Assembly: GCA_965230795.1 (NCBI GenBank)
Contig: OZ246020.1
Coordinates: 2,790,001-2,854,000 of the forward strand
From: PZPK01 sp965230795
Lineage (GTDB): Bacteria; Pseudomonadota; Gammaproteobacteria; Pseudomonadales; Oleiphilaceae
Length of the DNA: 64,000 bases
Direction: 5' to 3'
Position 1 is the stretch's first letter. Each line of letters begins with the position of its first letter. The notes beneath the pieces were generated by a model. That model worked only from the letters and a program-made list of their open reading frames with translations, was not told the origin of the DNA and made no database searches. Below are positions 26,606 to 34,425 of this stretch, one piece after another. Both the position numbers and the translations under genes were made by a program.

Positions 26606-26633
26606 GGCCCGGCTACACTTGCCGGGCCTTTTT
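26606..26633 (+). terminator. intrinsic terminator of the PEP-CTERM gene
   Basis: GGCCCGGC/GCCGGGCC perfect eight-base stem, seven-base loop, then TTTTT. Confidence 0.93.
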
Positions 26634-26696
26634 ATGTACTCCTGCTTCACATGCTAGTACCGAGTATTGCCAACGTAAAAATATGGGGTCCACATC

Positions 26697-27899
26697 ATGA
26701 CCGGTCTTCGCTTATTTATCCTCCTAATCAGTCTGGGCTGCCTATCATCCACATTGCTTGCGTCTCCGATTGTTTCATCCAAACAGTTGATTCTGCTTAA
26801 CCAGAGCAGTGACTGGCAGAAAGAAAAAGAGTGGCTGTTATATCAGGAGGGCACGAAAGCACTTGAAGCCAAGGCCTTTGATGATGCTGAGTCGGCATTC
26901 CAGGACAGTTTAAAAACCAACCCGGCATTTTTTCCTGCCATGCTGGGCTTGGCCGATATCGCTTTCCACAAGCAAGATATGACTCAGGCCCGCGATCATC
27001 TGCAAAAAGCCATCAAAACGGCACCGGACTCGCCTTCAGCTCATACAGCTTGGGCCAAATATCTGTACCTCAATAAACAGTATCCGGAAGCAGAACTCTC
27101 TTTCAAAAACGCCATACAGCTGAACGCAGCCTTTGTTGAACCCAAACTGGAACTCGCCTCTTTGTATTTGCTGCGACTGAATCAGTCAGAAAAGGCTATG
27201 GACTTATACCGGGAAGTGCTCTCGTTGATTCCGGACCATGCGCCGGCTCACTACGGTCTGATTTCAACCAACCTTGCGATTGGCGACATAAAGGGTGTCG
27301 AAACGTCAGCCAGCGCCGCATTGGAACGTCTCCCCAATGACCCCCAGATACATGACCTGCTGGGAACCGCCTATATACAACAAGGAGACACACAAAAAGC
27401 GATTGCCTCATTTGAACAGGCAGTCGCTCTGGATAAGGATCGTTACCTGTCGATCAGAAATCTCTCTGATCTCTACTTCGCCGAAAACCGTATTGATGAT
27501 GCCATTGAGCTGCTTGAGGGTGTATCCCCCTCTTTGGCTGAAGCCAGCGAATTCCGCTATAAGCTCGCTTTGGCTTATCAATTGAGTAGCCGATTTGAAG
27601 AGGCTAAGCACACCTACGAAGCCTTGCTGGATGCCCAGCCCGATAATCTGGCCGCGCTGAATAATCTGGCAAACCTTTTATTGGAAAAAGGCCAGCACTT
27701 TAACCCGCAACGTGCCGTCCGCCTTGCACTACGCGCCACACAACTGGCACCGGATAATGCCAACTATCTTGATACGCTGGGATGGGCGCTATACAAGCAT
27801 GGTGACCGGGCCGGCGCGCGTAATGCTCTCTCCAAGGCATTGGAAATGGATCCGGATTTCAGCGCGGCAGCCAAACATCTGAAAGAAATCGACGGTTAA
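26697..27899 (+). CDS. tetratricopeptide-repeat protein, exported
   Basis: 400 aa. The N-terminus is a signal peptide (LFILLISLGCLSSTLLASP, cleavage about residue 23). The remainder is roughly nine to ten TPR units: repeated W/Y-x2-L-G-x-A-x-x-x-x-x-x-x-A segments such as AMLGLADIAFHKQDMTQARDHLQKA and YLDTLGWALYKHGDRAGARNALSKAL. TPR proteins scaffold protein complexes; periplasmic ones often serve secretion or polysaccharide export. It follows the PEP-CTERM gene after a terminator, so it is a separate unit; a link to exopolysaccharide or PEP-CTERM export is only suggested by proximity. Confidence 0.88.
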   Translation: MTGLRLFILLISLGCLSSTLLASPIVSSKQLILLNQSSDWQKEKEWLLYQEGTKALEAKAFDDAESAFQDSLKTNPAFFPAMLGLADIAFHKQDMTQARDHLQKAIKTAPDSPSAHTAWAKYLYLNKQYPEAELSFKNAIQLNAAFVEPKLELASLYLLRLNQSEKAMDLYREVLSLIPDHAPAHYGLISTNLAIGDIKGVETSASAALERLPNDPQIHDLLGTAYIQQGDTQKAIASFEQAVALDKDRYLSIRNLSDLYFAENRIDDAIELLEGVSPSLAEASEFRYKLALAYQLSSRFEEAKHTYEALLDAQPDNLAALNNLANLLLEKGQHFNPQRAVRLALRATQLAPDNANYLDTLGWALYKHGDRAGARNALSKALEMDPDFSAAAKHLKEIDG

Positions 27900-27944
27900 A
27901 CCGTTTTTTCCGTTTACTCTCTGGGTGTTTGATCACGAATAGCT

Positions 27945-28373
27945 TCAGGCAAATCCGCGCGCGTACTTGCGTAACCCCTTGCTAATACCATTCTCCAGCG
28001 CCGATTTGATTATCCCGGTGGTAAAGGGAATCTTCGACTCCAGCTGAATGGTGTAATGCAGATAGGTTTTACCCGCCTCCTCGGTAAACGTCAGCTTACC
28101 AACATGATTTTTGATAGGACTGCCCTGTGTTATACGGTACTCAATCATCTGATTTGGCTCGAAGGCGGTGATGGTTTCCTGGAATGATGGCAGCGGCCCA
28201 ATATGTATGTCCCGAATTGATCCCAGGCCATTCACAGCACCAGCTCCATCCTTGACGCGTTTCATTTTTACGCCAATGATCTTGCCGAAGCGTTCATGAT
28301 CACTCAGTGTTTCAAATACAGTCGTAACCGGTGCATTAAATTCTTGTTCTATGGTGATAGTTTGCAGACTCAT
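27945..28373 (-). CDS. SRPBCC (START/polyketide cyclase-like) family protein
   Basis: 142 aa, no signal. It opens with TITIEQEFNAPVTTVFETLSDHERFGKIIG, the usual SRPBCC first strand and helix, and ends with the long C-terminal helix IIKSALENGISKGLRKYARGF that closes the hydrophobic pocket. Such proteins bind lipids or aromatic metabolites; the ligand is unknown. It is convergent with the TPR gene, with 45 bp between stops. Confidence 0.85.
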   Translation of the reverse strand: MSLQTITIEQEFNAPVTTVFETLSDHERFGKIIGVKMKRVKDGAGAVNGLGSIRDIHIGPLPSFQETITAFEPNQMIEYRITQGSPIKNHVGKLTFTEEAGKTYLHYTIQLESKIPFTTGIIKSALENGISKGLRKYARGFA

Positions 28374-28674
28374 TTGCTTCTCCGATTATGTAACACAGCA
28401 TATATCCCTGCGTTCTTTGTTATGGCTTTCATGGATCACGTAAGAGACAAAGTGGCTTGGCTCATGCTATGGCATTTTCTTTGTGACCGCCGGTCATTTA
28501 ATCATGACTCGGAATCCGGCTCCAGCTTTTTATCGCCTCTATTAACCCATAATCTAGCCCATAATCTCAGACGATATTTTTGGTTTGATCGTGGCCATTT
28601 TTATCTGCTTTCTCTACACTTTACCTTCTGACTTGAAACCAAAATCCATCCCAATTTAAAGGCTAAAATTCACT
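28374..28674. other. intergenic region before yciK
   Basis: About 300 bp between divergent genes. It has AT-rich promoter-like sequence and a short direct repeat (CCCATAATCT, twice near 28544-28567), and nothing else recognisable. Frames across it have no coding character. Confidence 0.4.
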
Positions 28675-29418
28675 ATGTTCGACTATCAGGCTCCCGCGAA
28701 CGTGCTAGCAGATAAAATCATCCTGGTTACCGGAGCAGGAGCCGGAATTGGTCGTGCGGCCGCCCTTTCGTTTGCCGAACACGGCGCGACGGTCATTCTG
28801 TTGGGTCGAACGGTATCCAAACTTGAAGCGGTCTATGATGAGATCGAAAACAAGGGCTGGCCCAAGCCAGCCATCATACCTTTGAATCTCGAGGGCGCGG
28901 CCGAGAAAGACTATGATGACGTCGCGACCTCGATTGAAAACGAGTTTGGCCGTCTTGATGGCATTCTTCACAATGCTGCCCTGCTGGGCTCTCTAACGCC
29001 CATTGAACAATATGAAGTCGCGGTCTGGAACCAGCTCATGCAGGTCAATGTCACGGCACCTTTCGTGCTGACACGTGCATTGATCCCCCTGCTTCGTCTC
29101 TCGGGGGACGCTTCGGTAATCTTTACCTCATCCAGTGTCGGTCGCAAAGGCCGGGCATTCTGGGGCGCCTACTCGGTTTCAAAGTTTGCCAACGAAGGCC
29201 TGATGCAGGTATTAGCAGACGAGCTGGATGATGAAAATCACAATGTTCGAGTGAATAGTGTGAACCCGGGAGCCACGCGCACCAATATGCGTGCCAGCGC
29301 CTATCCGGCAGAAAATCCCATGCACAATCCTGCACCGGAGGACATCATGCCGGTCTATCTGTATTTGATGAGCGAAAGCTCCAAAGGCATAACCGGCCAG
29401 GCCTTTGATGCACAGTAA
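28675..29418 (+). CDS. yciK: YciK-family short-chain dehydrogenase
   Basis: 247 aa. Classical SDR: TGAGAGIGRAAALSFAEHGATVILLGRT binds NAD(P), NAALLG follows, catalytic Ser lies in FTSSSVGRKGRAFWGAYSVSKFANEG, with Tyr and Lys in YSVSK. The N-terminal DYQAPANVLADKIILVTG and the PNAENPxxNPxPEDIMPVYLYLM-like C-terminal region are characteristic of YciK, a housekeeping oxidoreductase of uncertain substrate. In Pseudomonas, yciK lies directly after mupP; here it is about 12 kb away and alone. Confidence 0.93.
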   Translation: MFDYQAPANVLADKIILVTGAGAGIGRAAALSFAEHGATVILLGRTVSKLEAVYDEIENKGWPKPAIIPLNLEGAAEKDYDDVATSIENEFGRLDGILHNAALLGSLTPIEQYEVAVWNQLMQVNVTAPFVLTRALIPLLRLSGDASVIFTSSSVGRKGRAFWGAYSVSKFANEGLMQVLADELDDENHNVRVNSVNPGATRTNMRASAYPAENPMHNPAPEDIMPVYLYLMSESSKGITGQAFDAQ

Positions 29419-29570
29419 ATCACCCTGAACAAGCTAAAGGATTCTCCCTGCGCTAAAGCCCTTCCGCTCTGATAGGCGAAGCTCTTAATCCGTATTCGTC
29501 TGAACGAAGACAACATTGTTCTGTCTTATCTGAACTGCAGTTTCTTTCAACCAAAGCAGGAGACAGAACA

Positions 29571-29915
29571 ATGAACCGACTTGTCGCAACACTTTCCACC
29601 AGTGTGTTTCTTGGTGCCTTCATGCTGGGTTCCGTCAGCGCGGAAGGTTTGGCTGACCGGCGCAGCGAAAGCGTGCAAGCCATTGATGCCCGCCACATGA
29701 TTCAACTGATACACCAGCAATACGGTGATACAGCAGCGGGTCCCGGCATGCACAAAAATATGGACAAACCCCATATGCAAGGTGAAATGCCTGAAGGAAG
29801 TATGGATATGCCTTCACAAGGCACTATGCTGCCATATCAAGGCATTCGTCATCAGGAGCGTTATCGCCACATGAGCGCCCATGAATTCAAACGGGATACG
29901 GTGGGTTCTAACTAG
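29571..29915 (+). CDS. small exported Met/His-rich protein, possible copper binding
   Basis: 114 aa. Signal peptide MNRLVATLSTSVFLGAFMLGSVSA (cleavage about residue 24), preceded by CAGGAGA at good spacing. The mature protein has a Met/His cluster (GPGMHKNMDKPHMQGEMPEGSMDMPSQGTM, described here in parts: M-H, M, H-M, M, M-D-M) typical of periplasmic proteins that bind Cu(I) or Ag(I) through thioether and imidazole ligands. The neighbouring DUF411 gene, also linked to copper or cadmium handling in other bacteria, supports a metal role. The function is inferred from composition only. Confidence 0.65.
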   Translation: MNRLVATLSTSVFLGAFMLGSVSAEGLADRRSESVQAIDARHMIQLIHQQYGDTAAGPGMHKNMDKPHMQGEMPEGSMDMPSQGTMLPYQGIRHQERYRHMSAHEFKRDTVGSN

Positions 29916-30008
29916 GCAAATTACGCGAACGATTGCTGTTAAGCCAGGTCTGTCGCGCTCCACGCCTGGCTCTATCTCTCTGTCCCAGACAAGCTTTGCC
30001 GTTTTGAT

Positions 30009-30521
30009 CTAATTGAACTGCTGGTCGTAGCTCGTGATATCGGCAAATGCCTGCAGACTGCCATCCTTATTCATCAACCAGATGGTGTAGGGATTGAACT
30101 GGTCCTGGTATTCCATTCCGGGACTTCCCAGCGGCATCGCCGGGACGATCAAGCCAACGGCATTCTCGGGAGGATTTTCCATAAACTGCTGAATAAATCT
30201 GGCTGGCACATGCCCTTCAAAGACATAGTCATCGACAGAAACCGCCGTATGGCAGGAACGGGCGTCAGCAGGAATACCAAAACGATCCTTGATGTGCGCG
30301 ACACTTTCCTGATTAACGACATCCGCCCTGAATCCATGGGACTGTATATGATCAACCCAGTCGCCACAGCAGCCACAGTTTGGTGTTTTATACACCGTCA
30401 GTTTAGGCGCATCTGATCCTGCAGTCGTTTCGCTGTCCTGTTTGGAGTCATCCGAGCAGGCAGAGACCATCAGGATGAGAAAACCGAGCAAAACGGCTCG
30501 CAGAGCAGTGGCTTGGATCAT
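30009..30521 (-). CDS. DUF411 metal-binding lipoprotein
   Basis: 170 aa. It starts with a signal ending in the lipobox VSAC (Cys about residue 22). The DUF411 core is clear: VYKTPNCGCCGDWVDHIQSHGF with the C-x-C-C cluster, then ADARSCHTAVSVDDYVFEGHVPARFI and VPAMPLGSPGME. DUF411 proteins accompany copper- and cadmium-resistance genes and are thought to bind metal in the periplasm. The start overlaps the stop of the DUF3047 gene by four bases, so the two are translationally coupled, with this gene second. It is convergent with the Met/His-rich protein gene. Confidence 0.9.
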   Translation of the reverse strand: MIQATALRAVLLGFLILMVSACSDDSKQDSETTAGSDAPKLTVYKTPNCGCCGDWVDHIQSHGFRADVVNQESVAHIKDRFGIPADARSCHTAVSVDDYVFEGHVPARFIQQFMENPPENAVGLIVPAMPLGSPGMEYQDQFNPYTIWLMNKDGSLQAFADITSYDQQFN

Positions 30522-31180
30522 TGCTTTATTTCCTTCGCTGAAAAATATATATCACCGTAGTAAGCGGTCGCGGTCGATCCGCTGTCATCCATATCTGTCA
30601 TTATGGCTACGGCTTCGATGTTGTCATAGTGCTTACCCAGATAGCGCTTCAGATCAGCCTGGACATTGCGCTGCTCGGTCACCCACTGCCCTTTTTCTGT
30701 CCGGCCATTCCTGAGCGGCAGCATAAAGGCATTGTCCGGGGCATAGGGATTGGGCCACGATCGCTCCCCTACTTCACGGCTCGACCAGACATAATTGAGT
30801 GTGCGTGTCTGCCAGAAGAACCAGCCATCTGACACGACAACATACAGGCGCGCAGCAAAATCGTCTCCGGACTTGCTTTCTTCATCCAGCTTGTCCGGAC
30901 CTGCGTCAACACGCCAACGCCAGGTCAGTATTGGCGTTTTGTTTAAATCAACTTCAATCTCACGAAACAGGCCTGATGCAGCCCCCTGACTTCTGGCCTT
31001 CAGTACCTGCTCGCCATCAAGGCTGACCTGCTCGTATTCAGTATGATCAACGAACTCCTTTTCTCTCCAGTCAGCAAATCCAGCCTGGTCCGGTCCAAGA
31101 AGGTAATGATGTGGCGAATCGGCAAACAACTCTCCCGCAAGACCCAAAATCAACAACACAATACTGAAGCTTAAACGCAT
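30518..31180 (-). CDS. DUF3047-family exported protein
   Basis: 220 aa with a signal peptide (MRLSFSIVLLILGLAGELFA). The family core LKARSQGAASGLFREIEVDLNKTPILTWRWRVD, ARLYVVVSDGWFFWQTRTLNYVWSS and VEAVAIMTDMDDSGSTATAYYGDI-type ending are present. DUF3047 has no proven biochemical role; the beta-rich sequence resembles jelly-roll carbohydrate-binding proteins. It is first in a two-gene unit with the DUF411 lipoprotein, and four bases overlap. Confidence 0.88.
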   Translation of the reverse strand: MRLSFSIVLLILGLAGELFADSPHHYLLGPDQAGFADWREKEFVDHTEYEQVSLDGEQVLKARSQGAASGLFREIEVDLNKTPILTWRWRVDAGPDKLDEESKSGDDFAARLYVVVSDGWFFWQTRTLNYVWSSREVGERSWPNPYAPDNAFMLPLRNGRTEKGQWVTEQRNVQADLKRYLGKHYDNIEAVAIMTDMDDSGSTATAYYGDIYFSAKEIKQ

Positions 31181-31424
31181 TATCTTTTCCCTTACGTTGA
31201 CTTGAACACATCAGGTCTTGTTGCCTGTTAGGCTTTCACTGACTAGCAATATCGGACAACCTAAGGTCGGTGAAGTTCCAGCTGCGGCTTTTGGTACCAT
31301 GAAAGAAACGCACCCGCCAGCCGCTTTTGAGCAGGAAGCTACAATACAATCATATGCAGATATGCTGAGCGCTGATTCCAAGTGACAAATTAATGTCTGG
31401 TCTGCTGAACCAGCCTGGCGAACA

Positions 31425-32705
31425 TCAGATATCAGACATTTTCCCCGAAAGCCTTGTGAGTAACTCACGTGCTTCCTCATAGGACATATAACTGGGGACC
31501 GCATAGGTGGAATTGGCTTCCTTGAATGCTGCGCGAATGATGTCATCAAAATCTTTCGGGCTCAGCTCGGGGACAGTCGGATCTATACCCACTTCGGCAA
31601 TCAGGTCCTTCACGGCCTGAATAACCTTATTGGCCAATTTGAGTTCCGAGTCACCGGGCTTGTCGAGCTTAAGGAAGCGGGCAATTTCAGCCATTCGGGC
31701 TGTACACGTCAGCTTGTTGAACTCCAGCACATGCGGCAGTACCTTGGCGTTGGAGGCGCCATGGGGAATACGGAATTTGGCTCCCAATTGATGAGCAAAC
31801 GCGTGTACATAACCCAGGCCGGCAATGTTGATCGTTAGACCACCGTAATAAGATGCCAGCGCCATTTTCTCGCGAGCTTTAACACTGGAACCACGCTTGC
31901 AGGCCTGAGGCAAATTTTCAAAGACCATCTGAATGCCGGAACGGGCGTAATAGTCAGACTCTTCCGTTGCCATGGTGCTGAGGTAGGCTTCGATCAAATG
32001 AGTCAGGGCATCCAGCCCTGTCGCTGCGGTGATGGGCGCAGGCAGACCTTTCATCAGATCCGGATCCAGCGCTGCAACAAGGGGCACAATTTTGGTATCA
32101 ATTACCAGCTCTTTCTTATGCGTATCGGTGTCTGAAATGACCGCGCCAATAGTGGCTTCTGAGCCTGTTCCCGCAGTCGTTGGAATTGCAAAAAATGGTG
32201 CCGAAGGTCGCTTACCCTTGAGGATGCCGACCAGGTCTTTGGGAGCACAATCATTAGTCGCCGCCAGGGCGATTACCTTGGCAGCATCTATGGATGAACC
32301 GCCGCCGATAGCCAGCACACTGTCACAGCCCTTTTTCCGATACTGTTTCAGGCCGTTTTCCACAACCCGAAAGGTCGGGTCCGGCTCCACATCTGTATAG
32401 AGCTCAAAATCCATCCCCTGCTCTTTCAGGGACGCCAGAATGGGATCCAGCAAACCTAATTCATACAAAGCTTTATCGGTGACGATCAATAGTCGTTTCA
32501 AGCCAAACTGAGCGACGGTCTCGCACATACGCAGTGAGGCCCCTTTGCTCATAAAGACCGTTGGCTTGGGAATATTCAGCAAGTAGGTTACTGCCTTGAG
32601 CCCGGTAACATACCCGGTTCCCACCACCCGATTTTTGAGACGGGATAACTTCAGGGATTTAACGACGCGGTGCTCAAGTTCATCGATAATTTCTGGGACT
32701 TTCAC
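31425..32705 (-). CDS. iron-containing alcohol dehydrogenase
   Basis: 426 aa. Group III (iron-type) ADH: NAD-binding GGGSSIDAAKVIAL, AIPTTAGTGSEATIGAVI, and metal ligands in ALDPDLMKGLP / GLDALTHLIEAYL (Asp, His) and HAFAHQLGAKFRIPHG (two His). It oxidises primary alcohols or reduces aldehydes. It is somewhat longer than the usual 385 aa through an N-terminal extension of about 45 residues. A 17-bp palindrome lies 46 bp upstream of the ATG. Substrate could be a long-chain alcohol given the lipid-oxidation neighbours, but this is a guess. Confidence 0.92.
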   Translation of the reverse strand: MKVPEIIDELEHRVVKSLKLSRLKNRVVGTGYVTGLKAVTYLLNIPKPTVFMSKGASLRMCETVAQFGLKRLLIVTDKALYELGLLDPILASLKEQGMDFELYTDVEPDPTFRVVENGLKQYRKKGCDSVLAIGGGSSIDAAKVIALAATNDCAPKDLVGILKGKRPSAPFFAIPTTAGTGSEATIGAVISDTDTHKKELVIDTKIVPLVAALDPDLMKGLPAPITAATGLDALTHLIEAYLSTMATEESDYYARSGIQMVFENLPQACKRGSSVKAREKMALASYYGGLTINIAGLGYVHAFAHQLGAKFRIPHGASNAKVLPHVLEFNKLTCTARMAEIARFLKLDKPGDSELKLANKVIQAVKDLIAEVGIDPTVPELSPKDFDDIIRAAFKEANSTYAVPSYMSYEEARELLTRLSGKMSDI

Positions 32706-32750
32706 GGGCTCAACCTCTCATATTGGATTTATTGTTGGCAATTCCGAAGG

Positions 32751-32767
32751 TGTGACTATCAGTCACA
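32751..32767. promoter_or_regulatory. 17-bp palindrome upstream of the alcohol dehydrogenase gene
   Basis: TGTGACT atc AGTCACA, perfect seven-base arms. It resembles a CRP/Vfr half-site pair (TGTGA and TCACA) but with seven rather than six bases between the pentamers, so another regulator is possible. Confidence 0.5.
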
Positions 32768-32826
32768 AGCTAATTAAAGTCAATTTAAGACTAGCTTTGC
32801 GACACAGTTTTGACCAGTCCAGACAC

Positions 32827-33297
32827 TCAACAGTCAAACCACGCAACATGACGCAAGCCCACTACATCGTGAACCTGAATGGATTCATCAGGAGCGTCTG
32901 CATAGACGTTCAGTATTTCCAAACGAACAAACGTAGCCGGGTGTTCAAAGTTTAGCGAAATGGACTGGGCATTCGGGGTGTCTTGCAGAGTATGGAGACA
33001 AAACTCGTCTGCAGTGGAGATACGTATATCCCTGGCTCGTAAGTGAAAATAGTAGTTATCTCTGACCCCATCCTTGGCGGGATCCACATAGCCGTTTTCA
33101 ATGACTAGGTGTTTCAGTACCGAGGGTTCAGCAAAGTGAAATTCCAGCCAGGCATGTTCCCAATGCGCCAGAGCGGACAGCCAACCGCCAAATCTGGGAT
33201 GATTTTGGATCACATTGTAAGGCGCGAGACCGTCTTCGCCATACTTGCCGGATTGATAATGGCTAGACGATTGTACAGCTTTCACTTCAACAGACAT
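32827..33297 (-). CDS. discoidin (F5/8 type C)-like domain protein
   Basis: 156 aa without a signal peptide. It looks like a stand-alone galactose-binding-like jelly roll: SSHYQSGKYGEDGLAPYNVIQNH near the start, then WLEFHFAEPSVLKHLVIENGYV, FHLRARDIRISTADEF and FVRLEILNVYADAPDESIQVHDVVGL, the order seen in F5/8 type C and NADase-associated discoidin domains. Ligand and location are unknown. It sits alone between two terminated metabolic genes on the same strand. Confidence 0.65.
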   Translation of the reverse strand: MSVEVKAVQSSSHYQSGKYGEDGLAPYNVIQNHPRFGGWLSALAHWEHAWLEFHFAEPSVLKHLVIENGYVDPAKDGVRDNYYFHLRARDIRISTADEFCLHTLQDTPNAQSISLNFEHPATFVRLEILNVYADAPDESIQVHDVVGLRHVAWFDC

Positions 33298-33384
33298 GGC
33301 AAGCTTCCCCTAACTGACATAGTTCAGAAAAGCTTACCCAAGCCGACGCAGCGTCTGCCACGATCCAGATCAATAATGCAGGCA

Positions 33385-33408
33385 GAAAAAAACGGGCCTG
33401 AAGCCCGT
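33385..33408 (-). terminator. intrinsic terminator of the hydroxyacyl-CoA dehydrogenase gene
   Basis: On the minus strand AACGGGC/GCCCGTT with a five-base loop, followed by seven or more T. It lies about 35 bp after the stop codon at 33445. Confidence 0.9.
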
Positions 33409-33444
33409 TATTTTAAATCCTGAACATCTATCTTTGCGTTCAAA

Positions 33445-34284
33445 TCAATATTCGTAGAAACCACGCCCGGATTTGCGTCCCAGCCAGCCGCCGCGAACGT
33501 ATTTTTTCAGCAGCGGATGCGGACGATACTTACTGTCACCGAATTCTTCCTGCAGTACTTCCATAATCGCCAGACATACGTCCAACCCGATCAAATCCCC
33601 CAAAGCCAGCGGTCCCATCGGATGATTGGCGCCAAGCTTCATTGCTGAGTCAATGTCTTCCGCACTTGCGACACCTTCCGCAAGGATACCCACTGCTTCA
33701 TTAATCATGGGAACAAGAATACGATTGACGACAAATCCGGGTGCTTCGGCAACCTCAACAGGCGTTTTGTCCAGCTGGTCGGTGATGGATTTAACCTGCT
33801 CAAAGGCTTCATCCGATGTGGTGATACCACGAATTATTTCCACCAGCTTCATGACCGGAGCGGGATTAAAGAAATGCATACCGATGACCTTATCAGGCCG
33901 ACCGGTTGCCGCAGCCAGTTCCGTGATAGAAAGCGAGGAGGTATTTGTTGCCAGAATCGTCTCCTGGCTGCATACCTCATCCAGTTCCTGGAAGATACGC
34001 TTTTTGATTTCCATGTTCTCGACGGCTGCTTCTACAACGAGTGCACAGTCGCGGGCTTCCTGCAAATCGACTGTGCCGTGAATACGAGCCATCAGGGCAT
34101 AGGAGTCTTCGACAGCCAGCTTGCCCTTCTCTACAAGACGGCTCAGATTCTTCTGGATAATGGAGATGCCGCGATCAACCAGTTCAGGCTTCAAATCACG
34201 CAAAACCACCTCAAAACCTTTACTTGCAAATGCTTGCGCGATTCCCGCGCCCATGGTGCCAGCACCAATCACACACACCTTCAT
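33445..34284 (-). CDS. 3-hydroxyacyl-CoA (3-hydroxybutyryl-CoA) dehydrogenase
   Basis: 279 aa from ATG at 34284; frame upstream to 34359 would add 25 residues before the Rossmann fold. NAD-binding motif VCVIGAGTMGAGIAQAFASKGF at the very N-terminus, catalytic HFFNPAPVMKLVEI (His and Asn) and the C-terminal PMGPLALGDLIGLDVCLAIMEVL, GRKSGRGFYEY are diagnostic. It oxidises 3-hydroxyacyl-CoA in beta-oxidation or acts in butyrate/polyhydroxybutyrate metabolism. It is a single-gene unit with a strong terminator. Confidence 0.95.
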   Translation of the reverse strand: MKVCVIGAGTMGAGIAQAFASKGFEVVLRDLKPELVDRGISIIQKNLSRLVEKGKLAVEDSYALMARIHGTVDLQEARDCALVVEAAVENMEIKKRIFQELDEVCSQETILATNTSSLSITELAAATGRPDKVIGMHFFNPAPVMKLVEIIRGITTSDEAFEQVKSITDQLDKTPVEVAEAPGFVVNRILVPMINEAVGILAEGVASAEDIDSAMKLGANHPMGPLALGDLIGLDVCLAIMEVLQEEFGDSKYRPHPLLKKYVRGGWLGRKSGRGFYEY

Positions 34285-34425
34285 CACTAGAGCTACTCCT
34301 ACTGCTGATTTTGGACGGCGCGAAGGGTAGCAAGCACCCGGCGCCGCGGCAATAGCCAACTACAAAAACAAACAGCAACCATACGAGCTTTGACCCGTTT
34401 CCGGATCAGTCTGACGTCGGGTAAA

